A stretch of 64,000 nt of DNA from Sphingobacterium sp. B16(2022). GTDB lineage: Bacteria > Bacteroidota > Bacteroidia > Sphingobacteriales > Sphingobacteriaceae. The position numbers and the translations under genes are program-made. A model generated the notes under the pieces. That model was not told where the DNA came from. It worked only from the letters and a program-made list of their open reading frames with translations, and searched no databases. The first letter of the stretch is position 1. Each line of letters begins with the position of its first letter. Shown here piece after piece: positions 7,816 through 17,470 of the stretch. The stretch covers positions 1,488,001 through 1,552,000 of the forward strand of contig NZ_JAAUVN010000001.1 of assembly GCF_012030425.1 (NCBI RefSeq). Direction: 5' to 3'.

Positions 7816-10527
7816 ATGATTAACGTAAAAGAGCGCTTAAAAGATAAAACGATTACTGACAGAAGAAAAATTATGTCAAAAGGTAGTGATGAGGCTGCTG
7901 CGACCAAGCTGCAAAATGTTTCAAGATCGGATCAGGATTTTTATTTCGCCATGCTGGAAAGCCATATCGGCGGTTTATCTTCTATACAAGCCAAAGAGAG
8001 GTTAAGTAGATTTGGCTTTAACGAGTTGCACCATGAACAAGCGCCTACATGGATAAAGCAACTATTTCAGGCATTTATCAACCCCTTTATTGGCATACTT
8101 CTTATTATTGCCACGATCTCCTTTATATTGGATGTATGGTTGGCCAGTCCCGGGGAGACCGATTATAAAACGGTTGTAATGGTCGGTATTATGGTGATGG
8201 TAAGCTCTCTACTCAGGTTCTTTCAAGAATACAGGAGTAATCGGGCCGCTGAGCAACTTAAAAGTATGGTAAAAACTACCGCGACAGTTTTAAGGAATAT
8301 GACTGAAAAGGAAGAGCTTGATATTAAGAAATTAGTGCCTGGCGATGTTATTTTGCTCTCTGCGGGAGATATGATTCCAGCAGACTGCCGTATCGTAAAA
8401 TCTAAAGATCTCTTTGTAAGTCAATCTATGCTGACAGGAGAGTCTCTGCCCGTAGAAAAGAGAAGTTTGGCTGTTCGGGACGCTGAAGAGAAACCACTGG
8501 TAGAGCTGGATAACATCTGCTTTATGGGAACCAATGTGGTAAGTGGTTACGCGACAGCAGTTGTCGTCAATACAGGAAATCAAACTTATTTTGGCACACT
8601 CAGTAAAGTTATTGTGGGTAAACGTGCCGAAACAAATTTTGATATCGGGGTTAATAAAGTGAGCTACCTTTTGATCAGTTTTATGGTCGTCATGGTGCCC
8701 TTGATCTTCATGATCAATGGATTCGTTAAAGGAAACTGGTGGGATGCACTGCTTTTTGCAATTGCCGTTGCCGTAGGTCTGACCCCAGAAATGCTACCCA
8801 TGATCGTAACTGCAAATCTTGCAAAAGGGGCAGTGAATATGAGTAAGCACAAAGTGATTATCAAAAGGCTCAATGCCATCCAGAATATAGGAGCGATGGA
8901 TGTGCTGTGTACAGATAAAACGGGTACGCTGACTATGGACAAAATCGTTTTGGAAAGACACTTGAATATTTTCGGACAGGAAGATGAAGAGGTACTCAAA
9001 TGGGCTTATCTGAATAGTTTTCATCAAACAGGCCTTAAAAACCTGCTCGATGTTGCTGTCCTCGAACATGTGGAATTACATGACTACCTGAAAGTGGAAG
9101 AGCATTTTTTAAAAGTCGATGAAATTCCTTTTGATTTCCAAAGACGTAGAATGTCTGTTGTGTTAAAACAACGAAATGGTAAACATCTGCTCATCTGTAA
9201 AGGAGCGGTAGAAGAAATGCTTAATTTGTGCAGTCACGCCTTTGATCCGGGAGATGATAAACAGCTACATATTCAATCAGATCAGGTAATGCCTATGGAT
9301 GAAGCGATGCGGAAGATGATTTTAAGAACTTCAAATAAACTAAATGAAGCAGGGTTGCGAGTTTTACTGGTTGCTATACGTGAATTTGATGACAGAGCAC
9401 TGAATTATTCCTTAGAAGATGAGCAAAATATGACGCTCACTGGATTTATCGGTTTTCTTGATCCTGCTAAACCTTCCGCTAAAGCAGCAATTGAAGCATT
9501 ACAGAAGTTAGGTGTGAATATTAAAGTATTGACAGGTGATAACGAGATTGTCACCAAGAAGATATGCCAAGATGTAGGTATTCCTTTTGATCAGGTACTT
9601 TTGGGGGCTGAAGTTGAAAAAATGACTGATATGGAATTAAAGGAACAGATTGGAGAGGTTTCTATTCTGGCAAAATTAAGCCCGGTTCAAAAATCTCGGG
9701 TTGTTAAAATACTTAAAGAAAAAGGTCATACAGTTGGTTTTATGGGTGATGGTATTAATGACGCAGCCGCACTTAGAGATGCCGATGTAGGAATCAGTGT
9801 CGATACAGCTGTGGATATTGCTAAAGAAAGTGCTGATATAATTTTGCTCGAAAAAGACTTGATGGTTTTGAGAAAAGGAGTAATTTATGGGAGGAGAACT
9901 TTTGGAAACATCATCAAATATATCAAAATGACTGCGAGTAGCAATTTCGGAAATATGTTCAGCATGTTGGGCGCCAGTGCTTTTCTGCCATTTCTACCGA
10001 TGCTACCGGTGCAAATATTAGTGCAAAATTTACTATATGATGTATCACAGGTATCTATTCCATGGGATAGAATGGATGAAGATTTCATTGAGAAACCTAA
10101 AAAATGGGATGCTTCAGGCATTAAAAGATTTATGCTTTATATTGGCCCAATTAGCTCCATCTTCGATTATGCGCTATTTGCAGTTATGTTCTTTGTTTTT
10201 AAAGCGAATAGTCCAGAACACCAAAGTCTATTTCAGAGCGGCTGGTTTATTGAAGGACTACTTTCACAGACATTGATTGTTCACATGATTCGCACCCGAA
10301 AAATTCCATTTATCCAAAGTTGGGCTACTGCGCCTGTAGTGGCGTTAACTTCTCTGATTATGGTTATCGGGGTATTAATTCCGTTTTCACCTTTTGCAGG
10401 TGCATTATATATGCAACAATTGCCACTGAGTTATTTTCCTTGGCTTATAGCCATACTAGCTTCTTACTGCACACTTACACAATTTGTTAAAACATGGTAT
10501 ATCAAAAAATTCAATCAATGGCTATGA
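7816..10527 (+). CDS. mgtA: magnesium-translocating P-type ATPase (P3B type)
   Basis: 903 residues, matching MgtA/MgtB length. The order is an N-terminal cation-ATPase domain (about 40-110), an actuator with LTGES (206-210), the phosphorylation site DKTGT with Asp367, the nucleotide-binding region, TGD (573-575) and the hinge MGDGIND (643-649). The C-terminal membrane helices contain ASSNFGNMFS and PFLPMLPVQILVQNLLYD, typical of the P3B group. It imports Mg into the cytoplasm at the cost of ATP. It follows mgtC on the same strand, presumably in one transcript. A hairpin with a T-run lies about 110 nt downstream. Confidence 0.95.
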   Translation: MINVKERLKDKTITDRRKIMSKGSDEAAATKLQNVSRSDQDFYFAMLESHIGGLSSIQAKERLSRFGFNELHHEQAPTWIKQLFQAFINPFIGILLIIATISFILDVWLASPGETDYKTVVMVGIMVMVSSLLRFFQEYRSNRAAEQLKSMVKTTATVLRNMTEKEELDIKKLVPGDVILLSAGDMIPADCRIVKSKDLFVSQSMLTGESLPVEKRSLAVRDAEEKPLVELDNICFMGTNVVSGYATAVVVNTGNQTYFGTLSKVIVGKRAETNFDIGVNKVSYLLISFMVVMVPLIFMINGFVKGNWWDALLFAIAVAVGLTPEMLPMIVTANLAKGAVNMSKHKVIIKRLNAIQNIGAMDVLCTDKTGTLTMDKIVLERHLNIFGQEDEEVLKWAYLNSFHQTGLKNLLDVAVLEHVELHDYLKVEEHFLKVDEIPFDFQRRRMSVVLKQRNGKHLLICKGAVEEMLNLCSHAFDPGDDKQLHIQSDQVMPMDEAMRKMILRTSNKLNEAGLRVLLVAIREFDDRALNYSLEDEQNMTLTGFIGFLDPAKPSAKAAIEALQKLGVNIKVLTGDNEIVTKKICQDVGIPFDQVLLGAEVEKMTDMELKEQIGEVSILAKLSPVQKSRVVKILKEKGHTVGFMGDGINDAAALRDADVGISVDTAVDIAKESADIILLEKDLMVLRKGVIYGRRTFGNIIKYIKMTASSNFGNMFSMLGASAFLPFLPMLPVQILVQNLLYDVSQVSIPWDRMDEDFIEKPKKWDASGIKRFMLYIGPISSIFDYALFAVMFFVFKANSPEHQSLFQSGWFIEGLLSQTLIVHMIRTRKIPFIQSWATAPVVALTSLIMVIGVLIPFSPFAGALYMQQLPLSYFPWLIAILASYCTLTQFVKTWYIKKFNQWL

Positions 10528-10637
10528 TAACGAAATAGCCAAATGAACTTAATCCGTTTAAGAATTTATTTATCAATGTTGTATTGCTTCCTATCTATGG
10601 GACTTAATCGGACTCAGGGATCATTTGAAAAGCTAGT

Positions 10638-10674
10638 CGCTAAGACGTCATGTATACATACGTCTTAGCGTTTT
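10638..10674 (+). terminator. terminator after mgtA
   Basis: An 11-bp perfect stem (arms 10638-10648 and 10660-10670, CGCTAAGACGT) is followed by TTTT. The loop is itself self-complementary. Confidence 0.75.
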
Positions 10675-10762
10675 AAAGAAGCGATATTATTCCTCATTTC
10701 CACTTCAATTGTTTCGCTTTAGCATTATCGTAAAAAATAAATAGAAGATCTTTTTAAAATGA

Positions 10763-11317
10763 TCACATTTTTACAACTAAAACAAGTGGTACTATACTTC
10801 CATTCTGCTTATATATATCCCAGCTATAATTTAAAATTTTAAGTCCTGTTATAGGATAAGAAAAAAGGCGACAGGATTCTTCACTTTTTTCCTTTAAAAT
10901 GGTGTATGAGAGGATGATCGTTTCTTTTCCTTGAATCTGGATCTTAAAACTATGGTCTCCAGGGGTATCGTTGAAGAATATAATCTCCATAAATCCATTC
11001 ATTGGGGAATTTTCTGAACCTTTAATGATACGCCAGTCATAAAATGGTATGCCAGTTTCTCCAACACTGACACTTATATTCTTTTCGCCAAAAGCATCTG
11101 TCAAGATGAGGTTGGAACCACTTTCCTTATCTGTGAAGGTAAAGTCAATACGTCGAGGAGGTGCTTGGTTTAAGATATTATCACAATTACGGTTTTTTTT
11201 ACAGCTTGCTATTAAGCAAAAAGTTGCAACTAGGATTAAAATTGGTGTAATTAACTTTATATTCAAGATTAAAATAGATAAAGACACTGAATTATCCCGC
11301 TTGTGGTAATTTTTCAA
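10763..11317 (-). CDS. putative lipoprotein of unknown function
   Basis: Up to 184 residues. No in-frame ATG exists near the N-terminus. The frame opens with TTG at 11317, and a second TTG at 11266 would start a textbook lipoprotein signal (NIKLITPILILVATF, then lipobox LIASC with Cys39 of the long form), so the real start may be 11266. The mature part has a DFTFTDKESGSNLILTDAFGEKNISV segment and looks beta-rich, like small Bacteroidota surface or periplasmic lipoproteins. No family recognised. Confidence 0.6.
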   Translation of the reverse strand: MKNYHKRDNSVSLSILILNIKLITPILILVATFCLIASCKKNRNCDNILNQAPPRRIDFTFTDKESGSNLILTDAFGEKNISVSVGETGIPFYDWRIIKGSENSPMNGFMEIIFFNDTPGDHSFKIQIQGKETIILSYTILKEKSEESCRLFSYPITGLKILNYSWDIYKQNGSIVPLVLVVKM

Positions 11318-11679
11318 ATAAATATATTCGTTGATTTATGTTCACGATAGGGATGGATCAATCTCTTGAATGCAGCTGATAGGACTTCTCACATTTCACC
11401 GTTTTTTAACTTACTGTGATTGATAGAATTGACAATACCTACAATTCCTTGATTATTTGGCATAGCTTTGGCAATGATTTCATCAGTAAATAGTAAATAA
11501 ACTATTTATTATACGATCGTCTTTTGTAAATACACAAATATTCGACTAAGTTCATTTTAGAAGTTTGTTTTTACATCATGACTTAAATAATAGAAAGTAG
11601 TATTTTACATTTAATGCATTAAACATGCACAATCAGAATTTTCAGTTGATATACCTTAATAATTATTTAAAAGGATAGC
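11318..11679. other. divergent intergenic region between two lipoprotein genes
   Basis: About 360 nt that must hold both promoters. The one structure I see is an 8-bp inverted repeat at 11487-11508 (AAATAGT, 6-nt spacer, ACTATTT, plus flanking T/A), which could be an operator. No exact TAnnTTTG box stands out on the minus side, only a one-base mismatch near 11320. Confidence 0.4.
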
Positions 11680-12132
11680 ATGAAACCAATAATGCTTTTG
11701 ATGACAGTATATGTACTTTTCTCTTGTAGTCATAGTGCTAAAATAGAGGCTACTTATATTGCAAAGGACCACAATTGCGACTGTGAAAAGACGGTCGGAA
11801 TAGACCGTGTTTTATTTGCCACGAACATTCGGTTGAAAAATGAGAAAAATAGGAGGGTATTGCTGTTTAATTGTGCTACTGTTCATACTGGCATTGCATC
11901 TATTAGTGATGCCGATGGTAAGAATGAACGTGAAAAATTTATCTATGACTTGGATTGTATCTCTGCAATAGAACAAAGTCAGGAACTGTCTGATGATTTT
12001 AAATATTATACGGAATCGATGCAATCTTCCGAAGATTTTTTTCAAAGCCTGAATGAGGAGAAGAAGTTCTTTTATGAGCTTACTTTTGAGAAGCAAAAGA
12101 TCAAATCAATCTTAAAAGTGGAATTAGATTGA
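11680..12132 (+). CDS. putative small lipoprotein
   Basis: 150 residues starting at ATG. The N-terminus is a short lipoprotein signal with lipobox VLFSC (Cys16). The mature part starts polar (SHSAKIEATYIAKDHNCDCEK), has a Cys-x-Cys, and ends Lys/Glu-rich with the segment FYELTFEKQKIKSILKVELD. It is probably anchored in a membrane leaflet facing the periplasm. No known family. Confidence 0.6.
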   Translation: MKPIMLLMTVYVLFSCSHSAKIEATYIAKDHNCDCEKTVGIDRVLFATNIRLKNEKNRRVLLFNCATVHTGIASISDADGKNEREKFIYDLDCISAIEQSQELSDDFKYYTESMQSSEDFFQSLNEEKKFFYELTFEKQKIKSILKVELD

Positions 12133-12253
12133 AAAAACTGTACATCTAGATAGATAGAGTAAAACATGATCAGGCCAAATGAATATAAAGTTCACGACGT
12201 GAACACTACAATAAACTAAGGAATACTAACTTATTAATTATAAATTATTCGTC

Positions 12254-12781
12254 ATGGGAACACTATTGTTAAGCGGAACGTTTCTCTACTTATTATCTTG
12301 GACAGGCCAAAATAACCTTGCTAAGTATCCATATGCAGATTCAGTCGTTACCGTTCAAGTCGAACAAAAACAAGAAAATAAACCGGTCATAATTTTAGAG
12401 GCATTTCAGATACTGGATAGCGATGGCGGTTCTGCTGAAGCTGTATTAAGTATGGATAAGGATGGAAAGTGCTATGTGGGTAAAGAGTTTATCGGTACTA
12501 TTACGGCAGCAGGAGAATTGAAGTCCGACACAGGAGAGCCATTGGTCCATTTAAAAGGTAATGAGTTACTGTCCAATGACGGGAAAGTTTCACTCGTCAT
12601 TAAAGAAGACGGTACAATTTCAAATGGTTCTGGTAAGGATATCACTTGGGGACCGGATGGTATATTAAAAAATATGGAATTGAGTCTAAAAATTGTTCCT
12701 GTAAACAGTAAAGCAAAAAGAGCGGCTTCCCTTCTCTTATATTCCTTTTTTGGTTCTACAGAGACGGTAGTTCAGAAATAG
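12254..12781 (+). CDS. hypothetical exported protein
   Basis: 175 residues. Residues 1-17 are hydrophobic (GTLLLSGTFLYLLSW) and lack the positive charges of a usual signal peptide, so the segment is either a weak signal/anchor or the start is misplaced. The body is a string of short beta-strands with acidic Gly turns (LDSDGGSAEAVLSMDKDGKC, KLS-like repeats, EDGTISNGSGKDI), suggesting a beta-repeat fold. No family recognised. It follows the previous lipoprotein gene by 120 nt on the same strand. Confidence 0.5.
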   Translation: MGTLLLSGTFLYLLSWTGQNNLAKYPYADSVVTVQVEQKQENKPVIILEAFQILDSDGGSAEAVLSMDKDGKCYVGKEFIGTITAAGELKSDTGEPLVHLKGNELLSNDGKVSLVIKEDGTISNGSGKDITWGPDGILKNMELSLKIVPVNSKAKRAASLLLYSFFGSTETVVQK

Positions 12782-12971
12782 AGTTTTGATACCATAACAG
12801 ATCAAGAAGTAATATCAGTTATCTAAACTGACATTAAGAAAGAAAAGATTTCAAAAAACGGGGTGAATCAACTCCAGAAAGTAATACCGAAGAACAAAAA
12901 TAGTCTTTCACAAACGTTAGTTGGCCGTAATTGGCATTATCATTAGAGCAAAATTATTGAATATATAATAA

Positions 12972-13823
12972 ATGAAAGAAATAAGCATAAGACAAATTAC
13001 AGAACCCGATTTTTCAGAGGGATTTGCTATTCGGGAGATTGAAGGTATGCTTTCTGAAAAAGATTTGGTACAAGATCTTCATAGGCACGATTTCTTTTTT
13101 GTTTTATTTTTAGAAAAGGGAACGGGTGAACATCGTATTGATTTTACAAACTATCCTGTTGACAATTATGCTGTTTTTTTCATGCGACCTGGGCAGGTGC
13201 ATGAACTCATTTTAAAAAAAGGTAGTAAAGGCTATTTGATGCAATTTAACCGTGATTTTTATACACCAAAAGAAGAACCGATTAATTTTGTTTTACGAAA
13301 AGTAAGTCATAAAAATTACTGCCCACTTTCTGTCGAGAGATTTGGTCGAATTTTAGCACAACTAGCTTTTATTTCTGAAGAGTATATAGGTAAACGGGAG
13401 CATTACAAGGATGTTATAAAAGCAAGTCTTGAAATACTTTTTATTGAACTTGTCAGACAGAGTAGTAGTCCTAAAGAAATTACAAAGAATGGTAATGAAT
13501 ATTCTCAAAACCAGTTAGAAGAGTTTTTGGAATTATTACAGAAGAACATTGTAAACTATAAGCAAGTAACGAAATATGCAGAATTGATGCATCTTACCAC
13601 ATTCCAACTCAATAAAATAACCAAGGAAACTATTGGTAAATCGTGCTCACAACTCATTAATGAACAAATTGTGCTTGAGGCAAAAAGAAATTTATTAGCG
13701 ACCACTAATCAGATAAATCAAATTGCATTCGATTTAGGTTTTGAAGATCCTTCTTATTTTATCCGTTTTTTTAAAAAGAATACCAACTATTCGCCAGAAG
13801 CATTTCGCAAAAACTTTAAATAA
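12972..13823 (+). CDS. AraC-family transcriptional regulator
   Basis: 283 residues. The N-terminal half is a cupin-like sensor (LHRHDFFFVLFLEKGTGEHRIDF, then FFMRPGQVHEL). The C-terminal 95 residues hold the AraC HTH pair, ending with QIAFDLGFEDPSYFIRFFKK and NYSPEAFRKNF, the AraC signature. The next gene (SDR) starts 83 nt downstream on the same strand, so regulator, SDR, small membrane protein and flavoprotein may form one redox-related unit controlled by this protein. Confidence 0.9.
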   Translation: MKEISIRQITEPDFSEGFAIREIEGMLSEKDLVQDLHRHDFFFVLFLEKGTGEHRIDFTNYPVDNYAVFFMRPGQVHELILKKGSKGYLMQFNRDFYTPKEEPINFVLRKVSHKNYCPLSVERFGRILAQLAFISEEYIGKREHYKDVIKASLEILFIELVRQSSSPKEITKNGNEYSQNQLEEFLELLQKNIVNYKQVTKYAELMHLTTFQLNKITKETIGKSCSQLINEQIVLEAKRNLLATTNQINQIAFDLGFEDPSYFIRFFKKNTNYSPEAFRKNFK

Positions 13824-13906
13824 GTACCACTGGATTACACGTTTGTCCTACAAAACAAGCTTTATCATCAAGTAATTTTGAAAAGAATTTAAAAACAAGA
13901 TGAAAT

Positions 13907-14503
13907 ATGAGAATTGTAATTGTAGGTGCTTCAGGTACTATGGGTACTTATTTAGCTGATGTGCTAGAAGGTGAAGGCCATGAATTAATAAGAACCAGTC
14001 GATCAGCTAAAGAGATCCAAGTCGATACGACATCCACCCAGTCTATCGAAGCAATGTTTGAAAAGATAGGCCCCTTTGATGCGTTGGTTACTACCGCTGG
14101 AGAGACATTTGTCGGTCCATGGAAAAATTTGAACGACCAAAATTTCAAAAAAGGAATTGAAGGTAAAATGATGGGACAAATCAATTTGGTACTAATCGGC
14201 CAGCATTACATTAATCCTAAAGGTTCGTTTACCTTGATCACAGGTGCGCTAACACACGAACCTCAAATTAATTTTGCAAATGCGTCAGCAGTAAACGGAG
14301 CTGTAGAAAGTTTTGTGAAAGCCGCAGCTATTGAGTTGCAAAATGGCATTCGTATCAATGCAGTCAGTCCTTCAGTCATTGAAAATTCACCCCATTATTT
14401 TCCTTATTTCCCAGGAGAAATTCCAACAACGATGAAACAGTTAGAATATCTTTTCAGAAAAAGTTTATTTGGCGCTGGAACAGGAAACATTATCAAACCT
14501 TAA
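13907..14503 (+). CDS. short-chain dehydrogenase/reductase, atypical short form
   Basis: 198 residues. The Rossmann glycine motif is IVGASGTMGTYLA (about 4-16) and the N-A-G-like motif reads TTAGE. Where most SDRs have the catalytic Tyr-xxx-Lys, aligning the downstream GAVESF block puts Ala and Asn in those positions (NASAVNGAVESF). This matches a known short SDR subgroup that lacks both residues, so dehydrogenase activity is doubtful and a nucleotide-binding or regulatory role is possible. Start is the ATG at 13907. The downstream small gene begins 10 nt after its stop. Confidence 0.82.
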   Translation: MRIVIVGASGTMGTYLADVLEGEGHELIRTSRSAKEIQVDTTSTQSIEAMFEKIGPFDALVTTAGETFVGPWKNLNDQNFKKGIEGKMMGQINLVLIGQHYINPKGSFTLITGALTHEPQINFANASAVNGAVESFVKAAAIELQNGIRINAVSPSVIENSPHYFPYFPGEIPTTMKQLEYLFRKSLFGAGTGNIIKP

Positions 14504-14513
14504 AATAATTGAA

Positions 14514-14735
14514 ATGAATAACAAAAGTAAGATGATCCAATCGATTAAAATATGGTTAGTAATTTATCCTTCGATAACGCTTTTCTACGTATTATTTGGA
14601 AGCTTTTTAGCGGAGCTCCCATTGTATGTGAGGACACTCATCTTAACCGTAATATTGGTTCCTTGGATGGTCTTTTTGGGTTTGCCTTTTATACATTATG
14701 TATTGAAGAGTATAAATAACAATGACAAATTTTAA
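14514..14735 (+). CDS. small two-helix membrane protein
   Basis: 73 residues from the ATG at 14514, just after the SDR stop. Two hydrophobic helices (about 11-32 and 37-60) are separated by a Leu-Pro turn, with a short polar tail. Its stop overlaps the start of the following flavoprotein by 14 nt, which argues it is a real gene translated in the same operon. No family recognised. Confidence 0.6.
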   Translation: MNNKSKMIQSIKIWLVIYPSITLFYVLFGSFLAELPLYVRTLILTVILVPWMVFLGLPFIHYVLKSINNNDKF

Positions 14736-15732
14736 CCGGAGAACTTTTATGAAGCAAGGTGGGGTTTTGACGTCCGTATTTCTCCTGCCTCTTACTTTTA
14801 ACTCTTTTGTAGATAGAAAAATAATGAAAAACGAAAATCAATTTGATGTAATTATTATAGGAGGCAGCTATTCTGGACTTGCCGCGGCAATGGCGCTTGG
14901 AAGAGCTTTAAGAAATGTATTGATAATCGACAGTGGTGAGCCTTGTAATAGGCAGACACCGTATTCGCACAACTTTTTAACACAAGACGGAAAAACCCCA
15001 TTAGAAATTTCTTTAATAGCAAAACAACAGGTATTGATGTACGATACCATTACATTCTATAGTGGTTTTGCCACAAAAGGTATGAAAATCGAAAAAGGGT
15101 TTGAAATTGAAACCGAATCTGGCAACAAATTCACAACATCTAATTTAGTTTTTGCTGCAGGAATAAAAGATATAATGCCCGAAATCCCTGGCTTTTCCGA
15201 ATGCTGGGGAATTTCTGTCCTGCATTGTCCTTATTGTCATGGTTACGAAGTGAGAAATGAAACAACTGGTATACTTGGGAATGGTGATTTTGGCTTAGAT
15301 TTTTCAAAACTGATATCAAATTGGACAAAAAAGTTAACCCTTTTTACCAATGGAATAGCAACACTGACTGACGAACAAAAAAATCTACTTGAAAAGCATG
15401 CTATTGAAATAGTAGAAATAGAAATCGAGAAATTTGAGCACCAAAACGGAAAAGTCAAAACCATCATCTTTAAAGATGGTTCAAAGCAAATGGTAAATGC
15501 AATTTATACAAAACTGCCTTTTGAGCAAAATTGTAGCATTGCTGAACAACTGGGATGTGAATTAACCGAAGACGGTTACCTGAAAATTGATTCTTTTCAA
15601 AAAACTACCATAAACGGTGTGTATGCTTGTGGCGATACAGCGACACGAATGCGAACAGTCGCTAACGCAGTAGCAATGGGAACATTGACAGGAATGACTG
15701 CAAATAAAGAGCTTATCGAAGAACGTATTTAA
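14722..15732 (+). CDS. thioredoxin-reductase-like FAD/NAD(P)-dependent oxidoreductase with Tat-type N-terminus
   Basis: 336 residues. FAD binding is GGSYSG at 47-52. The redox-like pair CPYC is at 169-172 in the spot where thioredoxin reductases carry CxxC, and the NAD-type segment GILGNGDFG follows. A C-terminal ACGDTATRM motif contacts FAD. Ahead of the catalytic domain is NFNRRTFMKQGG followed by a hydrophobic run, which looks like a twin-arginine export signal. An internal ATG at 14824 would give a cytoplasmic version without it. It is the last gene of the AraC/SDR cluster. Confidence 0.85.
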   Translation: MTNFNRRTFMKQGGVLTSVFLLPLTFNSFVDRKIMKNENQFDVIIIGGSYSGLAAAMALGRALRNVLIIDSGEPCNRQTPYSHNFLTQDGKTPLEISLIAKQQVLMYDTITFYSGFATKGMKIEKGFEIETESGNKFTTSNLVFAAGIKDIMPEIPGFSECWGISVLHCPYCHGYEVRNETTGILGNGDFGLDFSKLISNWTKKLTLFTNGIATLTDEQKNLLEKHAIEIVEIEIEKFEHQNGKVKTIIFKDGSKQMVNAIYTKLPFEQNCSIAEQLGCELTEDGYLKIDSFQKTTINGVYACGDTATRMRTVANAVAMGTLTGMTANKELIEERI

Positions 15733-16058
15733 ATAATAATACGAGCTTTTGCTTTGCTAGTCAGTAGTATGGACTGAATGGATTACCAAGACGCTTCATA
15801 TCTAATGACCGTTTTTTACTGAATCTGAAATACTAATCTTTCTGCGTTTATTGAGATCAACATATTTTGTCGGCATCAAGGATATGTGAAGCTGCTCACA
15901 TTAGAATTTGTGATACTGGCGTTAGATCAAAGTCATTGAATGAGACTAACACTATGAAACTTTTGTATTAAATTTGGATTAATGAAATTGTAATACCGAA
16001 TTTCGTAAGGGTCCAAAACATTGGCAATAATTTTTATTGAATCCGAAACCGATAAATA
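15733..16058. other. intergenic region before the ankyrin gene
   Basis: About 325 nt. The only signal is TAAATTTG at 15969-15976, an exact TAnnTTTG box 83 nt before the ankyrin ATG. I see no hairpin or coding pattern in the rest. Confidence 0.4.
15969..15976 (+). promoter_or_regulatory. candidate -7 box of the ankyrin gene (TAAATTTG)
   Basis: Exact match to TAnnTTTG, placed to give a leader of about 75 nt. A matching -33 box is not clear. Confidence 0.4.
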
Positions 16059-17117
16059 ATGGCAAAAAAGAAAAAAACACTTCCAAAAAACTTCAGTGAA
16101 TTAATTACTGAAAATAATATAGACAATCTTAAAAAAGTATTTGATACGTGTGAATTCGATGCAAGAGGTGGTTATGGAAAAGCAACAGCTCTTAGTTTTT
16201 TTAATGTTCCGGATGAACTTGTTCGCTGGTTGTTGCAAAGCGGAGCGGACATCGAAGCTATCGATAGTTATGGACGTACGGCACTGCATCAACATGCGAT
16301 GATGCGAAGTGGCAAGTTAGCTGTCTTCTTAGAATTGGGTGCAAATATCAAGGCAGTGGATAGCTATGGGGACACACCCCTACATTTTGCAGCTGGAAGT
16401 AGTTTTAATGTTTCATCTGTAAAACAACTTGTAGCCTATGGTGCAGATACCAAAGCGCTAAATTCATATAAACAAACACCCCTCGAGCGAGCTTTAAGTA
16501 GTGCAAACAACATTGACATTATACATTTGGTGGAAATATCGCGAATATTACTGCAAAGTGAATCCGAAATCACTCAAAAAATGAAGGATGAAATTATTCG
16601 AATAGGAGAAGGTTTTGAATTTCATCGGAAAAATTTTAATAAAGACTATCTACATGAGACAGACCATGCACTAAGTAATCTTTATGAAATATATCAAGTT
16701 ATACCTGTCAAGAAACGTATTATGCATGATGGTGTATCACCAATAATTGTAAATGGAACAAGCTGGGAAAAACAATTTGAACAATTGTGGAACTTATTGG
16801 TGCCATCAAAGGGAAATGCTGATACAGTACAAGGGGAGGTTGTCCGAATTGCAGGAAAAGTACGTGATGAAATATACCGAAATGGGGGTGGAAACTGGAA
16901 CATTGATTTCAAAAAAATGTTGGATGCATTTTACCTGCACTTAACTTCTGAGCACGCTTTATCTGTTGCTGAACTTGAAGAGGCAAAGACTTATATCAAA
17001 GATATTCGTAATACTGGATTTGCTGATGATCTTAATTGCCTATGTGAACTTGCAACGAACTGGGTACGTCTAAATCCGACACCAATTTTGCTTAATAAGC
17101 CAAATTACAAGAGATAA
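16059..17117 (+). CDS. ankyrin-repeat protein
   Basis: 352 residues, no signal peptide, opening with a Lys-rich MAKKKKTLPKN. About three ankyrin repeats fill residues 45-150, with recognisable cores: LVRWLLQSGADIEAIDSYGRTALHQHA, then GANIKAVDSYGDTPLHFAAG and YGADTKALNSYKQTPLERAL. The C-terminal 190 residues contain no known domain and have an HETDHALSNLYEIYQ segment. Ankyrin repeats mediate protein binding; partner unknown. It is a monocistron between two 330-350 nt gaps. Confidence 0.85.
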   Translation: MAKKKKTLPKNFSELITENNIDNLKKVFDTCEFDARGGYGKATALSFFNVPDELVRWLLQSGADIEAIDSYGRTALHQHAMMRSGKLAVFLELGANIKAVDSYGDTPLHFAAGSSFNVSSVKQLVAYGADTKALNSYKQTPLERALSSANNIDIIHLVEISRILLQSESEITQKMKDEIIRIGEGFEFHRKNFNKDYLHETDHALSNLYEIYQVIPVKKRIMHDGVSPIIVNGTSWEKQFEQLWNLLVPSKGNADTVQGEVVRIAGKVRDEIYRNGGGNWNIDFKKMLDAFYLHLTSEHALSVAELEEAKTYIKDIRNTGFADDLNCLCELATNWVRLNPTPILLNKPNYKR

Positions 17118-17470
17118 ATTAAATCACTATAGTCGACGTTTCTTACGACATTTCATTCTATTTAAATAAGAGAGGCCAATCGAAAGATTAGCTTTTCTTA
17201 TTTACTATCTAATGCAAGTTTTATTGCGATAGAATCAAATTGAAATGGGGAATAAATTGCGAAATAATTAACAACCTGAATATTGTAGTAATAGCGATTT
17301 ATGGTGAAATATTAAAAATTTAACTTTTAATAATACTTGTTTTTTAAAGATAAAAGTTTTAAATTCTGTATAGAATACTACATTTACTATTTCAAACACT
17401 GCCTTTGCTGTTTTATGGTTTTAGTTTTATTACTATTGCAATAAGTTTGAGACAAATTAAACTTAATATT
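17118..17470. other. intergenic region upstream of the LytS/LytT pair
   Basis: About 350 AT-rich nt. No exact TAnnTTTG box, RNA gene or convincing hairpin. It should contain the promoter of the two-component pair. Confidence 0.4.

Noticed and set aside
16059..17117. Ankyrin protein as toxin immunity or effector
   Set aside because: No toxin, secretion gene or partner nearby; repeats alone do not support it.
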